A DNA stretch of 64,000 bases from Vesta saturnalis (lineage: Eukaryota; Arthropoda; Insecta; Coleoptera; Lampyridae), in NCBI GenBank assembly GCA_036346205.1, contig JARFJB010000400.1:3418501-3482500 (forward strand), given 5' to 3'. This document shows, one piece after another, positions 13,370 through 25,126 of the stretch (its first letter is position 1; the number at the start of each line of letters is the position of its first letter). The position numbers and the translations under genes were made by a program. The notes under the pieces are model-generated. The model did no database searches. It was not told the DNA's origin and was given only the letters and a program-made list of their open reading frames with translations.

Positions 13370-13735
13370 ATAGTGGAGATAGTGGAGTTGTGGTAACACG
13401 ATCTGCTTAGTATTCGGGAGATAATGGGTTCGATTCCCGTCACCGTCTACCCTGTATGAGGTTTTTTCAGGGGGTTTTCCTCATACACATATAGTGACAT
13501 GCTCACTGGATATACGCACAACATGTGAGGCTATATTTAGGCGAATACTGGGGTACCTTTCCCCTCAGGGCCCTAACTCCGTTCCTTCCATTCCTATCCT
13601 GATCGTACAGATCCTTAATCCAACCATGCATACATACTAAATATATTTATGTTGGGAATCCATGGGTATGGCTGAAGGAGCTTGTAAAACTCAAACAGCC
13701 GCCCTCTGCCCTGGGGGGGAAGAAACACGTTTTTC
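13370..13735 (+). mobile_element. tRNA-derived SINE-like unit
   Basis: A tRNA-like head contains an A-box-like TGGTAACACGA at 13390-13400 and a B box GGTTCGATTCC at 13427-13437. Their spacing is right for an internal RNA polymerase III promoter. The body continues through moderately GC-rich sequence to a short GGGG run near 13720. No poly-A or clear target duplication was found, so the 3' limit is approximate. A degraded tRNA gene is the main alternative, but the upstream cloverleaf half does not pair well. Confidence 0.55.
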
Positions 13736-13739
13736 CTAT

Positions 13740-14590
13740 TTAGATCGCTATACGCTTTTTACCTTTCATTACCTTTCAGTCCGATACTGCTTTGTGAGTT
13801 TGTGTGCTTATTGTACGTTATTCTACGATTGTAATTGCTTTTGTATAAAGTTTCAAACGAAAGATAAATAGTCTTTGTATGTGTATTTCTATCCTGTTTC
13901 TGTTATATTAGAATTGAAAGTGTGAATTAGTATAAACTGAACTAGACTTTTAGGTATGTCGAAATATGTTGTTAAGCAGCGTTAATTATTACAGATGCCT
14001 TGCCATCTAAACTGCTAAAACATGAAAACAGACATAACCATCCTCCACTTAATTCATCAGTGCACAGTTTTTAGAACAAGGTTAATGCAATTAATTATTT
14101 CAAAGGTTTTCTGTAAAAAATATCTAAAATGTAATCAGAAGTTTATTTTTGTACGAAATAACGTAATTAACGACAATTAAAAGCATACCAAATAGTATCA
14201 TTGAAAAGATTAGTTTAACTATGTAATCAAAAATAACCCACAGTTTACGGTAACGACCACTTTACCGCAACTATAACGTATTAGAAAAAATTATAACAAT
14301 TAATGAGTATCCGTACCACGTGATTATATTTTATTGACTACTACACATGTTTTGTGCACTTCCCTAGCTTTCTTTAGGCCATAAAACTACTCATATAATC
14401 ACACAGGAACCAAGGAATAAAAATAATCGACGACCATCATTATTTAACGGTTGAATGAATTAATTTTTTAACTGTTGGAGAGATAAAGTTTCGAGAAAAA
14501 AGGATCATCTCCGTCATATTGGAATTATACTTCCGTTGCGTCAGTATTTCAGTAAACACCAGTGTTCCGTTATAGGTCAGAGTCACTTAC
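13740..14590. other. Non-coding stretch
   Basis: Nothing recognisable was seen apart from chance frames. Confidence 0.4.
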
Positions 14591-14599
14591 TGTTCGAAA

Positions 14600-14910
14600 G
14601 CAATATTTGGAGGCAGTGAGAAGCTAATGGTAAGAACGATATATCGTACATGAGATGAGAAAACTGACAGAGGAAGATGGGGACTGGTGCAAAACACAAA
14701 ATTAGATTTGGAAAATGAAGAAGAAATATCACTAAGTGAGAAATGAACATACCTGGGCGTTGTGTCTTAACGAAATATTGTGTAATGAGAACAATACACA
14801 AAAAGGAAAACCTAACATCTATGAAATGATCGTGCTGTACGGATCAGAAGAATGGAAAACTATATAAGGTTAAGACTGAAGCAGTGGAAATGTATGTAAT
14901 GGGAAGGTGC
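14600..14910 (+). pseudogene. Decayed LINE reverse-transcriptase C-terminal relic
   Basis: Pieces in shifting frames resemble the region after the RT domain of RTE-like LINEs. A YLGVV-like stretch lies near 14750, and LYGSEEW-like and KVKTEAVEMYVMGR stretches lie at 14835-14905. Stops and frameshifts are frequent. The assignment rests on word-level similarity read by eye. Confidence 0.45.
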
Positions 14911-14999
14911 TCACGTATTTCACGAAAGTCACAAATGAAGACATAGATGAAGACATTGATGGTGAGATAGCCCAAGACATTGAAGAGAAATACGACCTT

Positions 15000-16050
15000 G
15001 CACAACGCATAACGGAAAAAGACTACCCTAAAAAATATTAGACTGACCACCAACACGTGTATGTCGTAGATGGACACTCAAAATTCAGACGTGAGTCAAA
15101 TTTAATAGAAAATTGTGAAGGTAGGAAGCGATTGAAATCATGTATCGGCAAAACACGTCCTGATCTGACCCTGGCCTCGTTACGGATTTTTACATCTACG
15201 ATAAAAAATGAAACGTATTTACCTTTCTTATTTTTCAAATAGAACTTAAAATTCCTTAGCGCGACCGCCAAAAGATGTGAGAAGAGCTTATGCCCTCCGT
15301 CTGTTTGTCTGTCTGTCAGCTTGGTGCACCCGTAGACGCAATAACTCAGTCCCTAGATTACCTATCGACTTGGAGTTTTCGTAATAGCTTATGTACTCTA
15401 GTTGTGCAACAAACAAAGTTTCAATTTCGCTCACTCCTTAGTTAACTAAATTAACTAAATATGCTGACACCAACTACAATTCTCAAATGTAAAACTGTAG
15501 CCATCCCCATGATAAAACTCTAGTAGACCGTCCCATTTTTATGAAGTATAATTTTCTTTTAGAACAGCTTCACGAAATATTTAAGTTATTACATAGGAAT
15601 ATATCTAAATCCTCTAATTTGCACCAATAGCGTTATAACAAATGAATTTGTCTTGAAGATTTGAAACCTTTCGAAGGCTAATATAGAAAATATTTAACTA
15701 AATCTGTTGCAGATCCTCTGTCACTGTGCTGTTATGATAATGCATTAAATCGATTCGCTCTGTTTCAAACTGTCCAAAAAATGTAACGAGCAAAGGCTTT
15801 ACACCGATCTTACAGAAATCCTGTCGCTTATGGTATGCGCCCTTAACTATATGTGAGCCGTTGTCTTTATCAACACTGAGAAGCCACGTCCTATAACTTT
15901 TTTCCCATTTACTGCCCTCACTCATTCTTTCTAGCCACCGTACGTTAAATGTCAGAATAGGCAATATTTTTTCGATATTACTCGTCAGAACGATATACGC
16001 TTCTGCCGATAAAATGGTTCAATCGAAAATTAACAAATACAAGCATTAAA
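15000..16050. other. Non-coding stretch with short (TCTG)-type run
   Basis: A CTGT/TCTG-rich run occurs at about 15297-15322, followed by a moderately complex segment to 15440. An 88-codon minus-strand frame at 15964-15698 has no recognised similarity. I see no supported gene. Confidence 0.4.
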
Positions 16051-16055
16051 TGTAC

Positions 16056-18053
16056 AGGGTGAGTCTACGATAGGATAAAGCGAACTGGTGCTTTATGGGT
16101 AAACTTTGTCTATAAAATGTTTTATCATATTATATGGCCAGTAAGTATGCGCATTTTAAAATTATTCTTGACTATATATAGTGTTCCAAAAAAGCAGGGC
16201 AAGACAATGTTATTTTTTTAATGGAACACCCTGTACATCATTAGATTTTTGGATTCTACATGCAATGATAAAACTTTAGTTATACATGTTTCATGCGTGT
16301 AAAATTAACGGTTTTTGAAATAATTCGAATTTTATCCAAAAATCGCTTATTATGTACCGTCTAGCGTTTTGTTAAGAAAACTTTTATATTTGGACGAAGG
16401 GAAGGCCAAGCTTATGCCTATGTTCTGAGGAAGAAATATTGGAGATAAATGATACAGAGTGTTCAAAATGTATGTTGAAACCTGCCAAACTTCACAAATA
16501 ATCAAAAATATCACTTTGGTCAAGTAGAACGCGTTATATATTTTTACGCCGTGCTAAAGAGAATCAAAAACCACACAATTCTTCATAAATATGTCCTATA
16601 CTCATCTCTCACTGTTTTTGAGTTATTTTTATTTTTCTGTATTATTCAATATTTCAATGATTTTTCTTGTGATTAAACATTCACATAGATATAAATTGAC
16701 TCCAACAGAAAATATATTACGTTATCATAAGAACAAGATATAAAATAAACGAACATTCTCAAATCATTGGATAATTCAACAGTTCGTAACGAGTTCTTAA
16801 AATATGTTCGATAAGGTGTCCTTCCTGCAGAATGCATACATTTAGTCGTTTTATTATGTTTTCCCTCACGTTTCCAGCATCTTCAGTGCTATCGTTCCAC
16901 AAGCGTTTCGTGTCCTATTCCATATCTTCTGTTGTAGTGGGAAATTTGACATATGCACGTTCTTTAATATATCCTCATAAGAAAAAAATCTAATAGGCAA
17001 GATCGCACAACCTTGGAAGCCACTGGACAAAACCACCACGTCTAATCCATTTTTGAGGATAATTATCATCTAAAAATTCACATACCTCGCGGTGGTAGTG
17101 CGGAGTGGCACCATCCTGTTGTAGCCATATATTTTGTCGTTCTTCATTACTAACCAGAAGCAAAAATGCGGTCCAATAATTCTGTTGTGAATAATTCCAC
17201 ACCAAACATTTATGGACTAGTGGTTTTGGTTTTTTGCGTTTGTCGGTTTCAAAATGGAATGTCTAATGCCTAATAGTGCATATGACTAACCGTAGCCTTG
17301 TCAGAAAACAATACAATATAAAAAATTTGAATTAATCTCAATTTGAGCAATAATCCACTGGCAAATGTTTGCTCGTTTTTGGAAGTCATCATTGCGTAAT
17401 TTCTGGTGTAATTCAATATGGTAAGGATGAAACTTATATTTTCTAGTTGTTAGATTGACATTTGATTGTGAAGTTTCACATGATCTTCAATATGAAGCAG
17501 AATCTCAAGTTTTTTTTCTCGGTTACTGGTATTTCTATTCACCACTTTGCGTTTTACATCATCCACAATACCAGTAGAATCGAGTGGATTGGCGTGGAGC
17601 AGGATACTTCATTCTGTATAACCTTTGAGCAAGAAGAAATTTTTTTGAGCCTTTCCAAACACATAAACCATATCTCTTAATTAACTTTATGAGTAATACA
17701 TTATTTTACTATTGAACTCACAATCTTAAATGAGTACCAAAATGCAACAACAGTTTGACATGTCAAATATTTGTCATGTGGGAAATTTTTTTCATGGCTA
17801 CTGCGTATAATCACAAGATAAGTCATTGAAATATTGAATAATGTAGAAATATCAAAATAACTCAAAAATAAATGTCCAAAAATGGAATGATGTACAGGGT
17901 GTTCCATGAAAAAAAATACTGTGTTTCAAGAACACTGTATAGTCAAGAATAATTATTAAATGCGGACACTTACTAGCCATATAGCACGATAAATAACATT
18001 TTATTGGTCAAGTTTACTCATAAAGCACCGGTTAATTTATCGTTGACCCACCC
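16056..18053 (-). mobile_element. Mariner-like element with long modular arms
   Basis: The left end is TACAGGGTGAGTC at 16054. The right end is a diverged complement, GACCCACCCGGTA, near 18045-18057. Arms pair over at least 180 bases: the stretch around AAATGTTTTATC on the left matches GATAAATAACATTT on the right. A further inner match links about 16610-16670 to 17810-17870. At the inner edge of each terminal module is another transposon-like end, facing the other way: ATGGAACACCCTGTA at 16221-16235 and TACAGGGTGTTCCAT at 17893-17907. The boundaries are accurate to a few bases. Confidence 0.75.
16866..17660 (-). pseudogene. Mariner-type transposase relic (DD41D-like)
   Basis: Read on the minus strand, a helix-turn-helix-like start near 17640 (FLLAQRLYRMKYP) leads to KYKFHPYHIELHQKL. 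A first catalytic block follows as IVFSDKATV, with Lys where Glu is usual. A deletion of the middle comes next, then the second block LQQDGATPHYHREV and KWIRRGG near 17100-17040. The third block WLPRLCDL is frameshifted. The tail continues to 16866. The broken frames rule out activity. Confidence 0.75.
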
Positions 18054-18059
18054 GGTACA

Positions 18060-20827
18060 AATTTGACGTCCGTGTGTAAATCTGATCTGCTTCTACATTA
18101 AATACTCTAAATTTCTTCGATTTTAGTACCAGATTTTTTAAAGGTCATTTCAATTTTAGTTTTTTGGTTATTACTTAAAACCGACAAGTTATTAGATTAA
18201 TTAGTAAACTTTAGGATTGGACAAAGAAAGAATTACAGTTGTATCGTCACTTTAAATTAGATCAAGGCTATCTCCTTTTTCCTCTACGGTTACCGCCACC
18301 GTGAAGTGAAGTGAAGCGGTTTTTTTGTGAAGTGAATGGTAGCAATCCAAAGTTCTGCAGTCTTAAATAAATTTGTAACATAGATAAAATATTATAATAA
18401 CCGTACAAAAAAAATTGTAGTTTGATTGCAACAATAATTTTGCAATCACTGCGGGTGTCTTTTAAATAAGCTAATTGCAACATTAATTCATATAACACCT
18501 TGTGAAAGGTTCTTGGATAATAGCTACTTATATACCCATGATATTAAAGCTATGTCGCTGTTACAATACCTGTAACACTTCTATCAAACAGAGTAACCAT
18601 ATGTTCAAATTACAGATCGGCAGTGTTTTAGAAATCTATGCTGGCAGAATTGTGTAAAATGTGTTTAAACCATTTTATAAATAGCTAAATTTTATTTGTA
18701 AAATTGGTTAATTTTTTATGTCAAACGATCCATTTTAATGCGACAAATGTTAATTTCGTAATTCTGTTACCCTACAATGTCGTTAATTATTTTATTTTAA
18801 TTAAAACAAGCGATAGGGCTTGCCACTGTAGTGCTAGTTTTCGAATTTTTTGGATTTCCTACCAAGATCATGTACCAAAGTTACACATTAAACTCGCTCC
18901 GAGCTCTGGTATCTTATTGCATTTGAAAGTTTGCGAAACGTATTTCAGCGCTTCAATTTTTGATGAGAGAAAATTCACATTGTGGCTTACATAATTAGAT
19001 TTATATGACAGATACTCGCGCTGTAATAGTTTTGAATTTAATTAAATTAATAGCACCAAATACTGCTGATTTGTAACTGATCGATAACGTAAAATAATGT
19101 TATACAAATGCCGAATATTATTTGACTAAAAGAAAGTAGCATTTATTGAAGTTCAGTCATCAATCATACGATACATGATAAAGCGCCGAAGCAAGTTGAT
19201 TGTTGGCTTAAGGGACAGGGTGTCCTTTCTCTCGAAATTAACTCTGATTTCGGGAGCATCTTCGCAACCAACCGCACTGAGCTGACACTTCCTGAGACCG
19301 CGTCTAAATACATAATAGTTCCAGTATTGTTTTGGAAGCACCCCTGGACGATGTCACCACCCGGTTTCAAGCTGGTGCCGGAAATAATCCGTAGCAGCGA
19401 TTATAGAGTGGCAACCGATATCGCAGTCCACTCACTAGGAGTTACTGAATAACAGCTTTTCGAATCAAACACTTTAAAAACTTATTTTTCCGTAATAAAT
19501 ACAATTTTTCACACTACGTTAATAATTTGAATATCTTTCAGAAGTGTTGCTCACTGCAGCTTCAATCTACCCTAACCGTTATAGTATGGTCGATAGTATA
19601 CAATGGTAAATGATAAATGTGTTAAAATTGACTAATATGGCCCACCTGTATTCACGTATTTCACGATTCATTGAGTAGTCATAATTGTATTACCAATACA
19701 GGCAATATAATTATATGGGAATGATAAAATATAGCTTTGCTACTAGATTTAACGAACAAAGATTCTACAGATAGAATCAAACTGAAAAATCTGAAGTAGC
19801 TGAACACCGCTTAAATAATTTAATGACAGTGAATTTTGTAATACGCAAATGTTATCAAGACTAACTCATTATTATGCTCGTTCACAACAGGACGCTATTG
19901 AGAGACATAAACATCATAATTTCAAAGTAGTACTAATATACTAATTGAACTAAATTTGTTTTTCAGTTATCGAGTTCTTATTCGTAGTTCGTATAAAGTG
20001 TTCTGTACTTTCACTTTTAAGATGATTTAGTAATATTTAATCCAGATTTAGTTATATATTCTTATTAAAATAAAATTCGATAGTAGGCTTAAGAACATAC
20101 AATTGTTATAACTGCCTTGTTCTCTGCATGTTCATGTTTTTAACAATTACTTTCATTTATCAAAACATGTCACTGGATACTTCAGGGGATGGCTTTAATT
20201 GCTGTGGAAACGTATAAACTTTGGAAAAAGTATACTTAAATAACAATTTATACCCAATTGTAAAAATCAATTATAACCTCAAATCGTAAAAAGGTACATA
20301 TTCATTATGATTCAAAAATAGTAAAAAGTTGACACTCACCTTTGTTGTTGTTCATTTAATGCAAACCTATATACAAGATTTATTGAATAATATAAAATTA
20401 AATATGCTATCAACTCCCTCCAGACTAATTTGTACACGCTTCCTCGCCATCTGAAACAAAAAGAAAGATTTACTAACGAGAAAATAACAGCATGGTTTAC
20501 TAATTATAACGATCCAAAACACTGCTACTAATAATATTTACCGAATTATTAGTATAATTAGCAAATTAAATAAATTTGTAATTTGTGATAACGTTATTTA
20601 GTTAACAAAATTTTGAAACGTAAATCTACATGAAGACCGTTCAGAACGTAAAGTAAAATTGATGTTGATCATATGTCATTGACGTAATATACAGTTAGGT
20701 AACACGTAATTAGTTAAATCCCCGATTAATAAAAATTTGTGTAAGCAGCAATAAGCAGTGTATCTTAAGTAAATAATTTTGAATAGTACTTATACATGTA
20801 GCCAAGTTTATTCTCGGGCGGAGCATA

Positions 20828-20829
<2 letters not shown>
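18060..20829. other. Non-coding stretch with one unexplained GC-richer patch
   Basis: Most of this is AT-rich. At 19150-19440 a GC-richer patch carries two overlapping minus-strand frames of 62 and 68 codons (19341-19153 and 19370-19164). Both read like protein, but I recognise neither. It could be a decayed exon or retroelement piece. Confidence 0.35.

Positions 20830-20879
<50 letters not shown>
20830..20879. repeat. (TA)n microsatellite
   Basis: A TA run of about 50 bases. Confidence 0.95.
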
Positions 20880-20885
<6 letters not shown>

Positions 20886-21139
20886 TGTTGTTACTTTATC
20901 AGTTTATTTGGAGGGTTTAACAAATGACTGGCCGCACGTTACATGTTTCAAACCGACTTCTGTGTTCTGGAATCTGGGTTGATAGAATTAAATAAAATAC
21001 TTGGTGGTCCCCTTGGAAGGTAACCGAATTTTGAGTCTGAAAGATGGTAGTTTCCTAGTACCTCGTGATCCATATTGATGCGGCAGGTATTGCTTTCATA
21101 TTTGTAATACTATAAAATACTAACTATTTTAAGTTTGTT

Positions 21140-21970
21140 ATTGTAAGCCAGGGGGCTTTAGACTGTATCATTGGTTTGTCCGTGTTGGCAATGCTCCCCA
21201 CTATAAAGACTCGTATCCGTTGAGTGATTCAAGGTTCGCATCTCGATCAGAGAAGGTTATCTTTATCAGATAAAACCAAGTTTGTCTATTCACAAAAAAT
21301 ACTAAGTCGTTTTTACGATTATCGACGCACAGGTGAACCTGAACCGCCACCAGCGATGGTTAGAGGAATGTGGATACCAACCGCTGTCACCGACGACCCA
21401 GTTGTACGCGATACGGTCGCTGCTCATCCTACCATTCCACTGTGCGAGCAGTGACGTACCACCGACCGCCACCGCACAAAAGAAGAGGCGACCTAAGAAG
21501 ACACGGTCAACACCGATAGGAGACATCACCTCGCCATCCGAGGATGAACCAGCAGCGCCGTCCACGACCACCGCCGCCGCTCCCACCGACAATGTAGATA
21601 CAAGAAGCGAAGAAGATGCCTGCCTCGGATCCATCAGCCCCGACGACTTCATGACGCAGAAGAAGACTCTGACCGTCTGCCCTCCAACGCCACCCCCGAC
21701 TGAAAACATGTTCCAGCCAGTGGATGAGTACACCGACATCCCAGCAGCAATGGAGCAGACGACACAAACCGCGGCAGACACCAGGGAGAAAGTGCCTCCG
21801 GCAATCCTTCATCAAAGGGAGAACTGGGTTGCTTTTTCTCGAGAACTCGACAGGCAACGAATCGCCTTCACGAGGGCCTAGACAATCAACAAGAGAATCC
21901 TGATCCAGCCTACCTCACTCCAGGACCGAGACAGGCTGATGGGGTATATGGATAGGTATAATACGGAGTA
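21140..21970 (+). pseudogene. Jockey-type LINE ORF1 (gag-like) fragment
   Basis: A GC-rich island encodes a frame from 21333 to an in-frame TAG at 21879-21881, and the same frame continues to a TAG near 21970. The middle is Ala/Pro/Thr/Ser-rich with a basic patch (KKRRPKK) at about residues 50-56. The end, PPAILHQRENWVAFSREL, then INKRILIQPTSL after the stop, resembles the PRE_C2HC region that precedes zinc knuckles in Jockey-clade ORF1 proteins. The zinc knuckles and all of ORF2 are absent. The sequence runs into a (TA)n tract instead. An overlapping frame at 21224-21454 suggests a frameshift in the N-terminal part. Confidence 0.65.
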
Positions 21971-21977
21971 GAATTTG

Positions 21978-21978
<1 letters not shown>

Positions 21979-22029
<51 letters not shown>
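21979..22029. repeat. (TA)n microsatellite
   Basis: A TA run of about 51 bases, directly after the truncated LINE ORF1. Confidence 0.95.
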
Positions 22030-22034
<5 letters not shown>

Positions 22035-23394
22035 ATAATACGTCTTACAATATTACAAAATAATGTTATATTAGTAATGTGTTATTTCAGTGATGCGCTC
22101 TTCAAGAGATCGTGTGGAATGCATGGTTGTTGGGGTAGCGTGGTGTTGTGGTATGCCAGATGAACATTAATGTTGAGTGTTGTGGGTGTACAGAAACAGT
22201 CTTGTGTTGATGGTTGTTGCTGGTGAAGTTGTGGTGCGTAGACTGTACGTGTGATTACACGTCTAACGTTCAGTTGAACCTATCGTTACATAACTTCATA
22301 ATTTAATTTAAACTGCGCTGTTAATTTAGTTCAAAGTATCAGATCAAAGGATATTCCTAATAGACTTATTATCAAAGGTCAGACAACATGTAAAAGGTAA
22401 GGCGTTATAAAATAACGGTGCGCTTTGTCTCATCCCTAAGTACCCCTTCCGTTCGAATTAAATGTAATTTCAGCGACACGTTCTCCACTTTCGATGCGCA
22501 GGACTACGCCAGACACCGCAGGAGTCCAGATTATACAGTGAGCGATTCATGGACGTCTTAGAGTGTACCTTCTGGAGGCGCCTTTGTCGTTTACGGCGTT
22601 CCGTGAGAGGAGGAGCCGACACCGCCGCACACTGACCGGAAGATGCTGAAAACCGTCGATCCATTTAAAATATATTTTTACACACACACTTCTAATTTCA
22701 GCATAATAAATAAATTTTGCGCCATCCGGTTTTTAATTTTATACCGTTCGAAACTGATTGCACGCCTAACGTTCTATCGAGGCTGCCGTTACATAACATC
22801 ATAATTAATTTTAAACTGTGCTGCTCTTATACTTTAAAATATCACCTCAAAAAAAATTTATGATAGACTTATTGTCAAAGGTCAGCCGCTCATACCGGCA
22901 ACATGTAAAGAGTTAAGGCGTAAAGAAAATAACCGTGTCCTTTGCTTCATCCCTAACCACTTCTTCCGTTAGTAGTAATATGGGGCCGGTTCTGGACCAG
23001 TTCAAGGTCACTCGCCCTCTGGTGGTGAAAAACGGAAGATTTTGGAGCTCTTTCAAGGTCAAACTTTAGGCGGTAAATTTAAAATTTTGGAGCTGGTCAA
23101 GGTCAAAGCTAAAAATAGAAGTTGCAAGGTAATCATAAATCTAAAAATAGAGTTTTCAAGGTCAAAGATTATTGACCAACGGTGGTGTCATATTACATTT
23201 CTTAGAAATATAAAAAGGTCAAGGTGAAAAGCTAAAAATAGGAAATCTAAGAATAGAATTTTCAGGGTCAAACTTTTTGGCGGGAAATATAAGTTTTTGG
23301 AGCTGATCAAGGTCAAAGCTAAAAATAGAAGTTGCAAGGTAATCATTCTTAGAAATCTAAAAGTTTTTTTGAGTAGGTTAGCAGTTCTGGAAGG

Positions 23395-23616
23395 ATGCAT
23401 GTTTATAATAAAAAGGCTTCTCCGGGATTGCATGATTCAGTAAACTTTTTATTGCTAGAAATGGTGAAAGTAATAAGAATGATAAGAAGAGACAGAAAGA
23501 AAGAATTATTAAGTATTGATGAGAGAAAGAAAAGACTCGGGGTGTTAATTAAGGAAATAAAAAAATTGAGGATCGATTTAGAGCTGTATGAGCTAAAAAA
23601 GAAAATGCCATCTTAG
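23395..23616 (+). CDS. Small charged protein of foldback element (unknown function)
   Basis: A 73-codon frame starts just inside the left arm. Its second half is rich in Lys, Arg, Glu and Leu with heptad-like spacing (RKKRLGVLIKEIKKLRID), so a helical or coiled-coil protein is plausible. It points toward the minus-strand frame and overlaps its end at 23593-23616, giving a convergent layout. I do not recognise the family. The frame may be a remnant of a longer protein. Confidence 0.4.
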   Translation: MHVYNKKASPGLHDSVNFLLLEMVKVIRMIRRDRKKELLSIDERKKRLGVLIKEIKKLRIDLELYELKKKMPS

Positions 23617-23814
23617 AAGTTCATTCCATTCCTTCATATCCAACACTACGTTATTATTACTTTGATTACAATTACCGCACCCCATACGCACCACTGGTGC
23701 AAGGTTGAGGTGTGTACTGTATCCAATTTCCAGATGTTTTGCAAGATGAGTATCGTTCGATAGTTTATAATAAGTACAATCGATTAAGTATTCCTTAGCT
23801 GCTTGTTTATACAC
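23593..23814 (-). CDS. Small protein with PC4-like C-terminal pattern (uncertain)
   Basis: A 73-codon frame. Its C-terminal half reads LAPVVRMGCGNCNQSNN, then VVLDMKEWNELL. A strand-rich segment followed by a V-x-L-x-x-x-E-W-x-x-L helix start resembles the end of PC4/p15-type single-strand DNA-binding folds. That resemblance is short and unverified. It is followed upstream on the same strand by an 86-codon frame (24044-23784), which may be the same gene after a frameshift. Confidence 0.35.
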   Translation of the reverse strand: MYKQAAKEYLIDCTYYKLSNDTHLAKHLEIGYSTHLNLAPVVRMGCGNCNQSNNNVVLDMKEWNELLRWHFLF

Positions 23815-24142
23815 TTCATACTTGTATTAAAATGATGATGTCCAGTCAGTCTTAGGAGAAGAATAACCTTTATCGTGTTTCTCTTCATTTTTACTACTAC
23901 TACTACCATCACTTTTTGACAGCACCAACAACAAAATGTTAAATTATGACTCAGATTGTTACTGCAATGATGTGAGGTATCCATATATAACGGTGAACTT
24001 CTGAGTTTGGATCGTTCCAGAAATGATTTTATTGCTGCTTGCATGACTTTACTTGCTCACAATTTCACTATGACTAAACACTGTTTAAGAAAATGATTCT
24101 AGTTAAAGTATACCCATTTTACATATAGTAGGGGTGCTACTA

Positions 24143-24451
24143 TTAAAAAGAAAATGTTATGTTTGTTGTTTTGCCAGCTGCACCCATACTACTTATGAAC
24201 ACATCCTTCGTGTTTAGGAGTGTTTTAAATTCTTCAATTCGTGTTTCTTGTTTTTTGAAATAAACATAAAAGCGTTCCGGTAATACACATTTAAAATCAC
24301 CCGTTTCTATCACTATGCGTTCACCGTACTTAGTATTAATTATATCTATATTCGTTAATTTATACTTTCTCGATATATCGAGCTCGCACGCATTTTTAAA
24401 GGGTTTGCAATAGGTGCTTTGGTTTAACCCTGTTAATTCCATATTTAACAA
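24143..24451 (-). CDS. Small OB-fold-like protein of the foldback element
   Basis: A 102-codon frame beginning near the inner edge of the right arm. It contains YKLTNIDIINTKYGERIVIE and then KCVLPERFYVYF. This is the pattern of alternating strands, with a central K-Y-G-E-R-I-V turn and a terminal L-P-x-R-F. I recall it from small proteins that recur in insect virus-like and Polinton-like elements. The function there is unproven, and nucleic-acid binding is inferred. It is intact, and the last 20 residues are unlike the core. It lies upstream of the other minus-strand frames in one possible transcription unit. Confidence 0.5.
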   Translation of the reverse strand: MLNMELTGLNQSTYCKPFKNACELDISRKYKLTNIDIINTKYGERIVIETGDFKCVLPERFYVYFKKQETRIEEFKTLLNTKDVFISSMGAAGKTTNITFSF

Positions 24452-25126
24452 TTACGAGTTGCAGACTGATCTCAACATACGGCTCTCTGCAATTTATATA
24501 AGAAATATGCGTCCTTGACTTCATATTACAACATGCTTAAACTTGTTAAATACCTACATTTGACCTTGACTAGAAATGTAATGTAATGATGATCAGCTCC
24601 AAAAATTTATATTTCCCGCTAAAAAGTTTGACCTTGAAAATTCTATTCTTAGATTTATGATTACCTTGCAATTCCTATTTTTTAGCTTTTCACCTTGACC
24701 TTTTTATATTTCTAAGAAATGTAACATGACACCACCGTAGGTCAATATTCTTTGACCTTGAAAACTCTATTTTTAGATTTATGATCACCTTGCAACTTCT
24801 ATTTTTAGCTTTGACCTTGACCAGCTCCAAAATTTTAAATTTCCCGCATAAGTTTGACCTTGAAAGAGCTCCAAAAGCTTCCGTTTTTCACCACCAGAGG
24901 GCGAGTGACCTTGAACTGGTCCAGAACCGGCCCCATATTACTACTCCCGTTCGAATTAAATGATACTTCAGGAATACGTCCTCCACTGGCGATGTCCACG
25001 ACTAGGCCTGACATTCTCCAGAAGGCGATCCATGAATATTTTAGACAGTATCCTTCTGGTACTGCCTGAGCCGTTTACGGCGTTTCTTGAAGGGAGCAGT
25101 GGTTTTAAACAGTGTTGCTAATTATA

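Larger units (their letters stand above)
23002..24914. promoter_or_regulatory. Array of TCAAGGTCA nuclear-receptor-type half-sites
   Basis: Exact TCAAGGTCA occurs at 23002, 23053, 23097, 23156 and 23307. Exact TGACCTTGA occurs at 24561, 24629, 24753, 24812, 24855 and 24906. Near matches lie at 23219, 23262 and 24690. This 9-mer is the extended half-site bound as monomers by FTZ-F1/SF-1 and ERR-type nuclear receptors. The motifs fall in both arms of the foldback element. Binding is inferred, not shown. Confidence 0.5.
22971..24945. mobile_element. 1.98 kb foldback element with 6-bp TSD, possibly Polinton-related
   Basis: Perfect outer inverted repeats begin AGTAGTAATATGGGGCCGG at 22971, with the complement ending at 24945. 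The arms are about 390 bases long. The element sits inside a tandem-repeat unit, and an intact sister unit gives the empty site. TCCGTT (22965-22970) on the left and CCCGTT (24946-24951) on the right form a 6-bp target duplication with one mismatch. AG-type termini plus 6-bp duplications are features reported for Maverick/Polinton elements. Those are usually much larger, so this would be a deletion derivative or a different group. The arms carry eleven exact TCAAGGTCA/TGACCTTGA motifs. Confidence 0.8.

Noticed and set aside
15698..15964. 88-codon minus-strand frame as a gene
   Set aside because: No recognisable motif, no supporting neighbours, and its length is within chance for this composition.
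21302..21857. Long minus-strand frames over the GC-rich island
   Set aside because: They are antisense shadows of the ORF1 fragment, which has recognisable basic and PRE_C2HC-like segments.
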